DNA of 45,659 bases from positions 1-45,659 of the forward strand of contig JACRLM010000040.1 in the NCBI GenBank assembly GCA_016235255.1, given 5' to 3'. The notes under the pieces are model-generated. The model worked only from the letters and a program-made list of their open reading frames with translations. It ran no database searches and had not been told where the DNA came from. Made by a program: the position numbers and the translations under genes. The DNA is from Nitrospinota bacterium. Lineage in GTDB: Bacteria; Nitrospinota_A; UBA7883; JACRLM01. Shown piece after piece: positions 8,542-17,310 of the stretch; position 1 is the stretch's first letter, and each line of letters opens with the position of its first letter.

Positions 8542-9138
8542 ATGACCGATATATCACCCCGCCATATCGACGCCCTCACGGAGATAATAAACATTGGGGT
8601 GGGGCGCGCCGCGAGCATCATAAACGAGATGGTGGGCCATCACGTCAGCCTGCGCGTGCCTTTTGTGAAGCTTGTAAGGCCGGAGGACCTGGCCAGGGAA
8701 ATCGGCTATGAGGGAAACAGCGAATTTTCCTCGGTGCAGATGCCGTTCGAGGGGGCGTTGCACGGGGTGGCGTCGCTCATATTCCCCCCCGAAAGCGCGT
8801 CCAAACTTGTGGCGGTGCTCACGGGGGAGGAGTCGGACTCGCTGGACCTTGATTCGATCAAAGTGGAGACCCTCAACGAAGTGGGCAACATAGTGCTCAA
8901 CAGCGTCATAGGCTCCATAGGCAACCTGCTGGAACAAAGGTTCGAATATTCCATTCCTTCTTACATGGAGGGAGTCTTCAATGAAATATTCCTCAGCGCC
9001 GGCGCCAGCAATCCCATTATTATGATCGCAAAGGCCGATTTTCTGATCATGGAGCACAACATCAGGGGGGACATCATGATAATTTTCGAGGTGAACTCCT
9101 TCGACTCCGTCCTCCTCGCCATAGAGTCCTCTTTTTAA
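8542..9138 (+). CDS. cheC: CheC-type phosphatase of CheY-P
   Basis: A 198-residue protein with two copies of the CheC/CheX/FliY active-site motif (D/S-x3-E-x2-N-x22-P). The first is complete: Asp10, Glu14, Asn17 and Pro40. In the second, Glu113, Asn116 and Pro139 are present, but the first position is Glu109 rather than Asp or Ser. Two motifs place it with CheC rather than the one-motif CheX. It should speed the dephosphorylation of CheY. The ATG at 8542 follows GGGGCGGGGC, and the longer upstream frame is only the cheY gene read out of phase. Confidence 0.88.
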   Translation: MTDISPRHIDALTEIINIGVGRAASIINEMVGHHVSLRVPFVKLVRPEDLAREIGYEGNSEFSSVQMPFEGALHGVASLIFPPESASKLVAVLTGEESDSLDLDSIKVETLNEVGNIVLNSVIGSIGNLLEQRFEYSIPSYMEGVFNEIFLSAGASNPIIMIAKADFLIMEHNIRGDIMIIFEVNSFDSVLLAIESSF

Positions 9139-9149
9139 TAGGCCCCCCC

Positions 9150-10502
9150 ATGCAAGGCGACAAGGCCCCGGCCGAAATGTTCTTTGGAATCCTCGACAGC
9201 GTGCCGATCGGCGTGATCGTCATAAAGAGCGATTTTACCATCGCGTTCTGGAACAAGACTCTGGAGAGGTGGACCCTGTCGCAAAGGGACGCTGTCGTCG
9301 GCCGCAAACTTATCGAGCTTTATCCGAACCTGGACAAAAGGCAGTATATCGAAAGACTGGAGACGATTTTTTCCGGCGGGCCCACGGCCATTTTCTCCTC
9401 GCTGCTCCACAAAAGCTTTATCCCCGTGGCGCGCAAGGACGGAACCAGCCAGATACAGCACACCATCGTGACGCCGATAACCGGGCCCGGAGGGGAGCCT
9501 TGCGCCATCGTGTGCATCCAGGACGTCACCGAGCTTAACACCCGCGTCGCAAGCTATAAGCAGATGCGCGACCAGGCGATGAACGAGGTTGCCGAGCGCA
9601 AACGCGCGGAGGCCCGGCTGATCCTGGCGTCCAAGGTCATCGAGAACACCCAGGACGGCGTGATGGTGACAGGCCCGGACCACGCCATCATCTCGGTGAA
9701 CCGGGCATTCACGGAGATCACCGGATTCGACCTGGAGGAAGTGGTGGGCAAAACTCCGGGGCTGCTCAAATCGGGCAAGCAGGAGGATTCTTTTTACGCG
9801 CAGATGTGGCGCGCCCTGAATGAGACCGGCGCGTGGTCGGGGGAGATATGGGACCGGCGCAAGTCTGGCGAGATTTTCGCCGCATGGACCCGGATCACCG
9901 CCATCCAGAATGAAGCTGGGGAGGTCACCCACTATGTCGGCATTTACACGGACCACACCGAGCGCAAGTTAAAAGAGCAGAAACTGGAGTTTTTGGCCAA
10001 TCACGATCCGCTCACAGGCCTGCCAAACCGCATGGCCTTCAGGGACAGGCTGGAGATGGCCATCGAGCGCGCCTCGCGCTTTAAGACCATGGTGGCGCTG
10101 ATGTACATAGACCTGGACCGGTTCAAGCCGGTGAACGACGAGCTGGGGCACAACGTGGGGGACGCGGTGCTGCGGGAGGTGGCGCACAGGCTGCGTTCAT
10201 GCCTGCGCAAAGTGGACACGGTGGCAAGGCTCGGGGGGGACGAGTTCGTTGTTATCATGCAGGACGTGGTGGAAGTTGAGAATATCAATGCCACCGCCGT
10301 GAAGATACTGGCTGAGATTGAAGCCCCGGTCATGGCCCTGGGGCATGTGTGCAACATTGGCTGCAGCGTCGGAATCGCCCTGTATCCGTACGACGGGGGC
10401 GAAGCGGATGCGCTCATCAAACGCGCCGACGAGTGCATGTACCTGGCGAAGGAAGGTGGCCGTGGAGCGTATCGCTTCTTCTCAAGCGCATACCCGCGCT
10501 AA
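9150..10502 (+). CDS. PAS-PAS diguanylate cyclase
   Basis: A 450-residue sensory enzyme that should make cyclic di-GMP from two GTP. An N-terminal PAS domain (about 8-125) is followed by a helical linker (130-160), a second PAS domain with PAC tail (161-275) and the GGDEF domain (280-445). The active-site loop is intact as LGGDEF (361-366). An inhibitory I-site RKVD (353-356) lies exactly five residues before GGDEF, so product feedback is expected. There is no EAL domain, transmembrane helix or receiver domain, so it is probably cytoplasmic. It is the third gene of the cheY-cheC operon, 11 bp after cheC. Confidence 0.93.
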   Translation: MQGDKAPAEMFFGILDSVPIGVIVIKSDFTIAFWNKTLERWTLSQRDAVVGRKLIELYPNLDKRQYIERLETIFSGGPTAIFSSLLHKSFIPVARKDGTSQIQHTIVTPITGPGGEPCAIVCIQDVTELNTRVASYKQMRDQAMNEVAERKRAEARLILASKVIENTQDGVMVTGPDHAIISVNRAFTEITGFDLEEVVGKTPGLLKSGKQEDSFYAQMWRALNETGAWSGEIWDRRKSGEIFAAWTRITAIQNEAGEVTHYVGIYTDHTERKLKEQKLEFLANHDPLTGLPNRMAFRDRLEMAIERASRFKTMVALMYIDLDRFKPVNDELGHNVGDAVLREVAHRLRSCLRKVDTVARLGGDEFVVIMQDVVEVENINATAVKILAEIEAPVMALGHVCNIGCSVGIALYPYDGGEADALIKRADECMYLAKEGGRGAYRFFSSAYPR

Positions 10503-10529
10503 ATAGCGCTGACGGGCGATGTCGAAGAA

Positions 10530-10610
10530 TTATTCACCACAGAAACACGGAGACAATGAGAGGGGGGAATATTTCTCAGCGCCTCCGCGCCTCCGTGGTT
10601 CATTCTTGAT
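10530..10610. repeat. Imperfect inverted repeat in intergenic space
   Basis: The 195-bp gap after the cyclase contains CACCACAGAAACACGGAG near 10535 and, about 40 bp on, CTCCGTGGTTCA. The two ends are partly complementary and could fold as a long hairpin. The wording resembles a scattered intergenic repeat common in many environmental genomes. No second copy is present in this window. Confidence 0.4.
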
Positions 10611-10697
10611 TCTTTTGCGCAACATGATGCGATGTCATGGAAATATTGACTTACCATCCGCGTAAAGCCTAAAATTAGCCCAATTAGGCGGAATTTT

Positions 10698-11225
10698 ATG
10701 GACGACCCAAGGACTCTGGTGCTAAACAGCGCCTTCGAGCCTTTGCAGTTCACGGCTGGAAGACGCGCTTTAAAGCTCGTGATGCTCGGGAAAGCCGAAG
10801 CATTGGAGAGCGACGGGTTTTACCTGCGCACAGTCACCGCCACGTTCCGCCTCCCCACGGTCGTCCGCCTGTTCCGATATGTCCGCCGCCCGCAAAGGCT
10901 CGGCGTGTCGTTCTCAAAGAAGAATGTCCTCCGGCGGGACTCGCACACATGCCAGTATTGCGGGTTCACCGGAAAGGACTTGACGATAGACCACGTGATC
11001 CCCCGGTGCGGCGGCGGCGCCTCCACATGGGAAAACGTGGTGACGGCGTGCCGCAGGTGCAACCTTCGCAAGGGGAACAAGACCTTGGCAGAAGCGGGGC
11101 TGGAACTGCGCCGCAAACCGCATAAGCCGCTTTTCCTGCTCCATTCCCAGATGCCCGGCCATACGCCCAAGACCCATCTGGCGGCGTGGCTCAAATATCT
11201 GCCGAAGGGAGTGAGGGAAAGTTAG
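10698..11225 (+). CDS. HNH endonuclease family protein
   Basis: A 175-residue protein with the stand-alone HNH layout of many small bacterial proteins beginning LVLNSAFEPL. The nuclease core has zinc-type Cys85 and Cys88 (HTCQYCG), the catalytic DH pair (Asp98-His99 in TIDHVIPR), Asn113 (WENVV) and a second Cys pair, Cys118 and Cys121 (CRRCN), then KGNKT. All HNH residues are present, so it should bind metal and cut nucleic acid, but its target is unknown. Its stop overlaps the stop of the convergent permease gene. There is no nearby intron or phage gene. Confidence 0.87.
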   Translation: MDDPRTLVLNSAFEPLQFTAGRRALKLVMLGKAEALESDGFYLRTVTATFRLPTVVRLFRYVRRPQRLGVSFSKKNVLRRDSHTCQYCGFTGKDLTIDHVIPRCGGGASTWENVVTACRRCNLRKGNKTLAEAGLELRRKPHKPLFLLHSQMPGHTPKTHLAAWLKYLPKGVRES

Positions 11226-12073
11226 TTTATCCTCGGGTCCAGCGCGTCGCGCAGGCCTTCGCCCAGCAGGTTGTAGCCTAGCACCGTTATCAATATCGCA
11301 AGGCCGGGGAACACCGAAAGCCACCAGGCGAACTCTATGTTGTCCTTGCCCAATGTCAGGATGTTGCCCCAGCTTGGCGTGGGGGGCTGGACGCCAAGGC
11401 CGAGGAACGACAACGCGGACTCGGTGAGTATTGCGTCGGCGACGCCGAGGGTGGCGGAGACGAGCACAGGGGTCATTGCGTTTGGAAGGACGTGGCGGAA
11501 GATGATCCCCGCGTCCCCCAATCCCAGGGCCCGCGCGGCGGTGACAAAGTCCCGCCCCTTCAACGTCAGAAACTCCGCCCGCACAAGCCGGGCCACCCCC
11601 ATCCAGCTTGTCACCCCGATCACTATCATGATGTTGTATATGTTCGGCGGCAGGAACGCTATCACCGCCAGTATCAGGAAAAACGTGGGTATGGTGAGCA
11701 TCAGGTCCACAAACCGCATCAAAATTCCGTCCAGCCATCCGCCGAAATAACCGGCAAGGGCTCCCACCGTCATGCCGATCAATGTGGCGATGCCGACGGC
11801 CACGAATCCCACCGTCAGCGATATGCGCGATCCGTACACCATGCGGGAGAACACGTCCCGCCCAAGGTCGTCGGAGCCGAGGATATGCGACGAAGACGGC
11901 GAGGCGAAAAGGTTTTTCGTGTCTATCACGGAGGGGTCGTACGGGGCGATGTATTGGGCGAATATGGCCACGATAAAAAGTGTGGCCACCACAAGCCCCC
12001 CCGCCACGGCGAGCCGGTTGCGGCGGAACTTGTGCGCGAACGCGCTCCAGTATGACCGGTGCGGCTCAGTCAT
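11222..12073 (-). CDS. ABC transporter permease, DppC/OppC type
   Basis: A 283-residue inner-membrane permease for peptides or nickel. It has the N-terminal OppC_N helix (residues 17-40), LGSDDLGRDVFSRMVYGSR, and the EAA loop that contacts the ATPase (AARALGLGDAGIIFRHVLPN). The ATG at 12073 overlaps the end of the upstream permease by eight bases (ATGACTGA), implying translational coupling; a longer start six codons upstream is less likely. No ATPase or binding protein lies beside it. Confidence 0.9.
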   Translation of the reverse strand: MTEPHRSYWSAFAHKFRRNRLAVAGGLVVATLFIVAIFAQYIAPYDPSVIDTKNLFASPSSSHILGSDDLGRDVFSRMVYGSRISLTVGFVAVGIATLIGMTVGALAGYFGGWLDGILMRFVDLMLTIPTFFLILAVIAFLPPNIYNIMIVIGVTSWMGVARLVRAEFLTLKGRDFVTAARALGLGDAGIIFRHVLPNAMTPVLVSATLGVADAILTESALSFLGLGVQPPTPSWGNILTLGKDNIEFAWWLSVFPGLAILITVLGYNLLGEGLRDALDPRIN

Positions 12074-13040
12074 AGTGTATCCTTGGATCAACGATTGCGT
12101 AGGCCACGTCCGCCAGAAGGTTTGCCGCCAGCGTGAGGAACGACGTTAACACCAGCATACCCATTATCAGCGGATAGTCCCGCGCCATAACTCCCTGGTA
12201 CAAAAGCTGCCCCATGCCGGGAATGGAGAAGATCGTCTCGAAAATCACCGACCCGCCGATGAGCCCTGGTATGGACAGCGCAAGGATGGTGACCACCGGG
12301 AGGATGGCGTTCCGCAGGCAATGCTTGAATATCACGGCGCTTTCGGGGAGCCCCTTGGCCCTCGCGGTTGTGACGTAGTCCTGGCGCAGCACCTCCAGCA
12401 TGTTCTGCCGGGTGAAACGCGAAAGGCCGGCAAGGCTCATGAACCCCGCCGCCAGCACCGGCATGAGAAGATGCCTGGCGTAATCGGCCATGCGGCCGAA
12501 AAACGATAGCTGGTCGTGCTCCAGCGATGTCAGGCCCGATATGGGGAGCCAGTTTAGCCACACGCCGAACACCATCATCAAAAGCAGCGCCAGCCAGAAC
12601 GTGGGCATGGCGAATCCCACGAACACGAAAATAGTGGTCAGGTTGTCGAACAGCGAGTAGCGCCGCGTGGCGGCCAGCACGCCGATGGGGAGCGCCGTGG
12701 CGAACACCAGGACAAGCTCTATGATGTTTATCGAAATGGTGATTGGGGCGCGCTCGGCTATCTTGTCGAACACCGGGCGGGCGTCCATGGAGAACGATAC
12801 GCCGAAATCAAGGGTGGCGATGTTTTTAAGCCACAGCAGATATTGGACGATCACCGGCTTGTCCAGATTATATAGCTCCCGCAGCCGTTTGACCGCCTGA
12901 GGCGAAGCGTTGGGATTCAGATCGGTGACAAGGTCGGTGGGCGATCCTGGCGCCAGATGGATGATGAAAAAAGAGATAAGGGTGATCCCCAGCATCATCG
13001 GGATCACCATCAGGCCCCTGCGGATGATAAACGCGTACAT
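12066..13040 (-). CDS. ABC transporter permease, DppB/OppB type
   Basis: A 324-residue permease pairing with the DppC-like protein. It starts with the usual first helix (IIRRGLMVIPMMLGITLISF), has the HLAPGSPTDL segment of the family, about six transmembrane helices and the EAA loop TTARAKGLPESAVIFKHCLR. The start at 13040 is chosen because the family begins there; an in-frame extension upstream is basic and overlaps the aminotransferase gene. It follows that gene by 52 bp on the same strand. The substrate is not readable from a permease alone. Confidence 0.9.
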   Translation of the reverse strand: MYAFIIRRGLMVIPMMLGITLISFFIIHLAPGSPTDLVTDLNPNASPQAVKRLRELYNLDKPVIVQYLLWLKNIATLDFGVSFSMDARPVFDKIAERAPITISINIIELVLVFATALPIGVLAATRRYSLFDNLTTIFVFVGFAMPTFWLALLLMMVFGVWLNWLPISGLTSLEHDQLSFFGRMADYARHLLMPVLAAGFMSLAGLSRFTRQNMLEVLRQDYVTTARAKGLPESAVIFKHCLRNAILPVVTILALSIPGLIGGSVIFETIFSIPGMGQLLYQGVMARDYPLIMGMLVLTSFLTLAANLLADVAYAIVDPRIHYD

Positions 13041-13092
13041 GGGGGATATGATACCAAACCGGGCGGCTTTTTGCCCGGCTTCGCAATCCCGT

Positions 13093-14283
13093 TCAGCCCA
13101 GCCCTTTTGCCTCGGCCGCCGCCGCCGCGAATCCCGGCAGAGCCTTTTCACACTGCTCCGAGAAACAGCAGTAAGCGATCCGGAAATGACCGGCGCGGCC
13201 AAAACCAGCTCCCGGCACGGTGAGGACGTTGCGTTTTTTGAGCATGTCCACGAACCTGATGTCGTCGGCTATGGGAGATTTGGCGAATATATAAAATCCC
13301 CCGTCCGGCGGCGTGATTTCGTAGCCTGCGGCCTCCAGCCCGTCCACGAGGATTTTCCGGTTGGCGGCGTACACCGTCATGTCCGGCGAAACATCCTGCA
13401 TGCCGCCCACGAGCCTTTGGAATAGGGCCGGGGCGTTCACGAATCCCAGGATGCGGTTGGCAAGGGTCATCGCGTCGAACACCTTCGCGGCCCCTTCGAT
13501 GCCGGGATGGATGGCGATATAGCCGATGCGCTCGCCCGGAAGGTTCAAGTCCTTCGAGTGCGATGTGGCCACAATGGCCCGGTTTGACAACTTGAACACA
13601 TTGGGGACCGCCACATCGTCATATGTGAGCTTCCTGTACGGCTCGTCCATCACAAGATAGATAGGCCGCCCGTTCGCCGCCGATTTGCCGTCCAGCAAAC
13701 GCGATATTTCCTGTATGGTCTGCGCCGGATAGACGGCGCCTGTGGGATTGTTGGGCGAATTTAGCAGGACTATGCGCGTTTTAGGGCCGATGGCCTTTTC
13801 AATCTCGCCGATCACCGGCTGGAACTTTTCATCGGTCTGGGCGACTTTCACCGCGGCCTGGTGGTTGTCCGCGTAAAAAAGGTATTCGGCAAAGTAGGGG
13901 GCCAGAATCACGATCTCGTCGCCGGGATCGCACAGGGCCTTTATAATCACATTTAGCGCGCCGCCGGCTCCCACGGTCATGATCACATTGCCTGCGCCAA
14001 ATGGTAAACCGGACTCGTGCGCCAGATGGGCGGCGACCTGTTCCCTCACTTCCGGCAGACCGGCATTGGGCATATAACGGTGCGTCCCCGGCAGGTTATC
14101 GCAGGCGAGCTTGCAAAGCTCCCCGCTTACCCTGGCTGGCGGTTCGCCTGTGGGATTGCCGAGGGTGAAATCAAATATCTTGTCTTCCCCCAGGGTTTTT
14201 TTGAGTTTTGCCCCCTCGTCGAACATCCGGCGTATCCACGAGGATCGCTCCATCATCCCTTCGATCTTTTTTGATATGGTCAT
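13093..14283 (-). CDS. Class I/II PLP-dependent aminotransferase
   Basis: A 396-residue fold-type I aminotransferase of the aspartate aminotransferase group. Key residues are LLNSPNNPTGA (Asn179 binds PLP), VMDEPYRKL (Asp213, Tyr216), and the Schiff-base Lys244 in SHSKDLNLPGERIGY with phosphate-binding Arg252. The C-terminal Arg for the substrate carboxylate lies in GHFRIAYCC. The amino-acid substrate cannot be fixed. It lies only 3 bp after the cation transporter gene and is followed by the dppBC-like permeases, so it is part of a four-gene minus-strand unit. Confidence 0.9.
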   Translation of the reverse strand: MTISKKIEGMMERSSWIRRMFDEGAKLKKTLGEDKIFDFTLGNPTGEPPARVSGELCKLACDNLPGTHRYMPNAGLPEVREQVAAHLAHESGLPFGAGNVIMTVGAGGALNVIIKALCDPGDEIVILAPYFAEYLFYADNHQAAVKVAQTDEKFQPVIGEIEKAIGPKTRIVLLNSPNNPTGAVYPAQTIQEISRLLDGKSAANGRPIYLVMDEPYRKLTYDDVAVPNVFKLSNRAIVATSHSKDLNLPGERIGYIAIHPGIEGAAKVFDAMTLANRILGFVNAPALFQRLVGGMQDVSPDMTVYAANRKILVDGLEAAGYEITPPDGGFYIFAKSPIADDIRFVDMLKKRNVLTVPGAGFGRAGHFRIAYCCFSEQCEKALPGFAAAAAEAKGLG

Positions 14284-14286
14284 GGT

Positions 14287-15519
14287 TCAGCTTGCGCCTC
14301 CGGGCTTGCGGGATACTCCCGGCTTTTTCGGCTGGTAATAATCATGTTCCATCACTCCCGCCGTAAGCCGTCCGCGTATGACGGCATGGTCGATTGCGCC
14401 GTCCTCCACAAGCTTGCGCCGGAGCCGCTCCGCAATTTCCCCGGCTTCGCCGATGGTAACATTGCCGCCGAATTCCACGTTGAAGTCCACGCAAAGCTTC
14501 CCGTTGAGAAGGTGGATTATCAGCTCCGACACTTCCTTGATGCCAGCCTCGGTCATGGCCTGCTTGCGTATGGTCTCTTCCACGGCGCGCCTGTCCACGT
14601 CCACCACCTTGTAATAGATGTCGTCCTCCGCGTCTATGTGCACCAGCGCGTCGGCCACGCCGGCCTGCCGTTTAAGGTTCTCCCGCACCGATTCGGCGAT
14701 GTTGTGCGCCTCTGAAATGGAAATGTCCGGCTGGACTATGATGTGGGCGTCCACGAAAACGTCGGCGCCAAGCTTTCTGGTGCGAAGCTCGTGGAAGCGG
14801 CGGACACCCCCGGTGGCCGATATGATCTTGCGTATCTCCCGCATCCTTTCGGGGGGAAGGGAAGCGTCCATCAGGTCCTTTAGCGCCTGCCATGTTATTT
14901 CCCAGCCCACCTTCTCGATCATGAACACCACCACGATTGCCGCCAACGGATCCAGAGCCGGATAGCCCATCATGGCGCCGGCGATGCCGGCCAGCGCCGC
15001 CAAGCCGGACAGAGAGTCCGACCTGTGCTCCCACGCGTTTGCGATTATGGACTGGTTGTTTATCCGCTTGCCCACGCGCAATGTGTACCAGAACACCGAT
15101 TCCTTTATGACTATGGACGCAGCCGCGCCGGCGGCCGCGGGCCACGTGGGAATGCTCAAATGGCCTCCCATCATCTTCTGTATCACCTCGAACACGATGA
15201 ACACGCCGACGCCTATCAGCGAGGCTCCCATCACCACCGACCCCAGTGTCTCCGCCCGGCCGTGTCCATATGGATGGTTTTCATCCGCCTCCATCCCGGC
15301 GATGCGGACGGTGAAAAGGAGGATCACGTCCGTGAGCAGGTCCGAAAGAGAATGGACCGCGTCGGCGATGAGCGCCTGGGACATGCCCACGTAGCCTGCG
15401 ATGAATTTGAATATCACCAGAGCCACGTTCACAAGGGCGCCCACGATGGTCACGCGGGTGGCCTCGCGGGTGCGCTCGGCGAGGTTGGGCTGGTTTAGGG
15501 GGGCAAACTCCAGGGTCAC
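14287..15519 (-). CDS. Cation diffusion facilitator transporter
   Basis: A 410-residue metal exporter of the CDF/ZnT family. Six transmembrane helices contain the metal-site residues: DAVHSLSDLLTD in helix 2 and HRSDSLSG in helix 5, both of the HxxxD/DxxxD kind, with HPYGHGR between helices 2 and 3. The cytoplasmic part is unusually long: after the normal ferredoxin-like domain (about 220-300) a second similar segment extends to residue 390. It should export Zn, Fe or Mn by proton antiport. The start codon is GTG with AGGTG upstream. It is separated from sox by a terminator. Confidence 0.9.
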   Translation of the reverse strand: MTLEFAPLNQPNLAERTREATRVTIVGALVNVALVIFKFIAGYVGMSQALIADAVHSLSDLLTDVILLFTVRIAGMEADENHPYGHGRAETLGSVVMGASLIGVGVFIVFEVIQKMMGGHLSIPTWPAAAGAAASIVIKESVFWYTLRVGKRINNQSIIANAWEHRSDSLSGLAALAGIAGAMMGYPALDPLAAIVVVFMIEKVGWEITWQALKDLMDASLPPERMREIRKIISATGGVRRFHELRTRKLGADVFVDAHIIVQPDISISEAHNIAESVRENLKRQAGVADALVHIDAEDDIYYKVVDVDRRAVEETIRKQAMTEAGIKEVSELIIHLLNGKLCVDFNVEFGGNVTIGEAGEIAERLRRKLVEDGAIDHAVIRGRLTAGVMEHDYYQPKKPGVSRKPGGAS

Positions 15520-15595
15520 GTTTTCACCTATGAATTGCCGCTTCCGGCGGCATCAATCTTCAGGACGCTGGCTGATTTTATCATTATGGCGGTCA

Positions 15596-15631
15596 ATAAA
15601 AAACGCCGCCGGAACTTTTTTCCGGCGGCGC
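15596..15631 (-). terminator. Rho-independent terminator of the sox operon
   Basis: An 11-bp perfect stem, CGCCGCCGGAA (15604-15614) with TTCCGGCGGCG (15620-15630), is followed on the minus strand by a run of T (A-rich 15596-15603 on the plus strand). It lies 27 bp after the soxA stop and ends the sox unit before the cation transporter gene. Confidence 0.88.
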
Positions 15632-15657
15632 TTATCAAGCCTGGCCCAATAAAAAGG

Positions 15658-16443
15658 TCACCTCACCCAGCCGGGGGTCTCCACAGGCTGGCCGTTTGCA
15701 AGCGATGTGACATAAAGCTCCAGGGCCACCATCCTGTAATCCCCCATGGGGAACGGGGCGAGCCTCGCGTTGCTCATGCACTGCTGGAAACGGCGCTGGA
15801 TCTGGGTCGTCTCCCCGTTGACCATGCGGTACGCCGGCCAGTGGGCCGCCGCTCCGTTCAGCTTGGCCAGCGGCTGCATCCGCAACGTCGTGCCCACAAG
15901 GTCAATGTGGCATGTGGCGCATGCAAGGTTGCGCTGGCCGCGCCGGACTTCGAAGACCCGCTTGCCAAGTTCGAAAGTCTCCATCGCGTCGCCGGAGGTC
16001 TTCACATTCACCTTCGCCCCCTTCGACAGGGATCGGACATACAGCGATATGCCGGTCATGGCGCCGGATTTTTGCTCCAGCTTTTCCGCCCCAACGCCTT
16101 GCTCGAGACAAAGGTTGATCTGGTCTTCCAGCGAGACCACCCGCTTGGCCTTTGCCGACCACTTTGGAAACGCCGCCGCCGCCCCCTTCAATGAGCCGTG
16201 TTTCGGCGAAGTTCCACCGTGGCATGTGGCGCAGGAAGTCTTCTTCTCCCCGCGCTCCTTGATGAAAAAGGCCATCCCGCTGTCCACGTCCGCGTCCGCG
16301 GGATTGATGCCGGTCCTGTACATCGCAATATCCGCCTCGGAAATGGAGCTTGTGACGCCTGCCTCCTGGGCAACGGCCGGCCAGGCCGCCAATATCACCA
16401 TGGCGGTGAACAGCTTTAACGTACTGCCAATACCAGCCTTCAT
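15658..16443 (-). CDS. soxA: SoxA, L-cysteine S-thiosulfotransferase dihaem subunit
   Basis: A 261-residue periplasmic cytochrome c. A Sec signal (residues 1-25, ending AVAQ) precedes two haem sites, CATCH at 71-75 and CATCH at 175-179, and the active-site cysteine Cys222 in RRFQQCMSNAR. That Cys carries a persulfide during transfer of thiosulfate to SoxY. With SoxX it forms the SoxAX enzyme that starts thiosulfate oxidation. Both haem motifs are intact, marking the dihaem type. It is the last gene of the soxWXYZA run, just before a terminator. Confidence 0.93.
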   Translation of the reverse strand: MKAGIGSTLKLFTAMVILAAWPAVAQEAGVTSSISEADIAMYRTGINPADADVDSGMAFFIKERGEKKTSCATCHGGTSPKHGSLKGAAAAFPKWSAKAKRVVSLEDQINLCLEQGVGAEKLEQKSGAMTGISLYVRSLSKGAKVNVKTSGDAMETFELGKRVFEVRRGQRNLACATCHIDLVGTTLRMQPLAKLNGAAAHWPAYRMVNGETTQIQRRFQQCMSNARLAPFPMGDYRMVALELYVTSLANGQPVETPGWVR

Positions 16444-16463
16444 ATATACCCCTCCTTTGCGGC

Positions 16464-16793
16464 CTAAACCGGATTGATGTCCGCCGACTGCTCGAAAACT
16501 TCCCCTTTGTTGTCCTTCCAGGTCATCTTCAGCGTCCCGGCCTTGTCCGCCTTTATGCTGAAGGCAAGATACGGATCCTTGCTCACCGATGGGCCCATGC
16601 TAAACTCGTAAACGGTCTCACCGTTGAACTCCACCTTGCAACTGGAAACGTAGTGGGCCGGTATCAGTTGCCCCGTCTTCTCGTCCTTCACAAGCCCGGT
16701 GTCGTTCGGATGGGTGATCAACGATTTGACTTCCACCATTTCCCCGCAGGCCGCTTTGGGGACCCGTATAATCGCTTTTCCAATGTCCGCCAT
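16464..16793 (-). CDS. soxZ: SoxZ sulfur-carrier partner subunit
   Basis: A 109-residue immunoglobulin-like protein that pairs with SoxY to form the carrier on which sulfur intermediates ride. The family outline is clear: PKAACGEMVEVKSLITHPNDTG at the start (split by family as a loop and ITHPNDTG), then PAHYVSSCKVEFNGE and a C-terminal DNKGEVFEQSADI. It has no signal peptide and should be exported together with Tat-targeted SoxY. It lies 28 bp after soxY. Confidence 0.94.
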   Translation of the reverse strand: MADIGKAIIRVPKAACGEMVEVKSLITHPNDTGLVKDEKTGQLIPAHYVSSCKVEFNGETVYEFSMGPSVSKDPYLAFSIKADKAGTLKMTWKDNKGEVFEQSADINPV

Positions 16794-16821
16794 TTTATTG
16801 ATCCTTCCAGTTGTCAGTTGA

Positions 16822-17280
16822 TCAGCCGCATCCGCCGATGGTGACTTTCACCGTTTTAAAGTCGCCGTAAAGGGAGCCCTTGCTGTCAAAAGCGTAGGCG
16901 CGCACAGTGGAGGTCTTCCGCATCCGTATCCGCGACGATATGGCGCCGTCCCCCGAATATTTGGGCGACACTTTCACGTCCAGGATCAGCGGGATCGGGT
17001 TTTCGTCCACTATCAGGAACAGCCTGCCGGGCACGATCCCCTTCGGCTGTATCGTCACCGGCACCACCGCGCCGTTCTCCGCTATCGTGGGGGCCTTAAG
17101 CTCCAGCCCGCCTTTCCCCGGCTCCTTGCCGCCGGTTATCTGCTTTATGGTGGCGTCCACCTTGGCTTTCTGCTCCGCCGCCTCGTCCGCCGCCATGGCG
17201 GAGGGGACACCGGAGAAGGCCACGGCCGCGCCAGCCAGCCCCGCCATCTTCATAAATTCGCGTCTTTGCATCCGTCCCAT
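16822..17280 (-). CDS. soxY: SoxY sulfur-carrier protein
   Basis: A 152-residue periplasmic carrier. The N-terminus is a Tat signal (MQRREFMKMAGLAGAA, cut after SAMA). The protein ends in VTIGGCG, where Cys151 on the flexible tail binds sulfane sulfur or thiosulfate. Length and ending are exactly those of SoxY. ATG at 17280 has AAAGGGAAA upstream; an adjacent TTG codon in frame is less likely. Its partner soxZ follows. Confidence 0.95.
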   Translation of the reverse strand: MGRMQRREFMKMAGLAGAAVAFSGVPSAMAADEAAEQKAKVDATIKQITGGKEPGKGGLELKAPTIAENGAVVPVTIQPKGIVPGRLFLIVDENPIPLILDVKVSPKYSGDGAISSRIRMRKTSTVRAYAFDSKGSLYGDFKTVKVTIGGCG

Positions 17281-17310
17281 CAAATTTCCCTTTCCAAAAA
17301 CTTATGGAGA

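Noticed and set aside
10530..10610. Start of a CRISPR array
   Set aside because: The hairpin-like repeat occurs once; I found no series of equally spaced direct repeats anywhere in the window.
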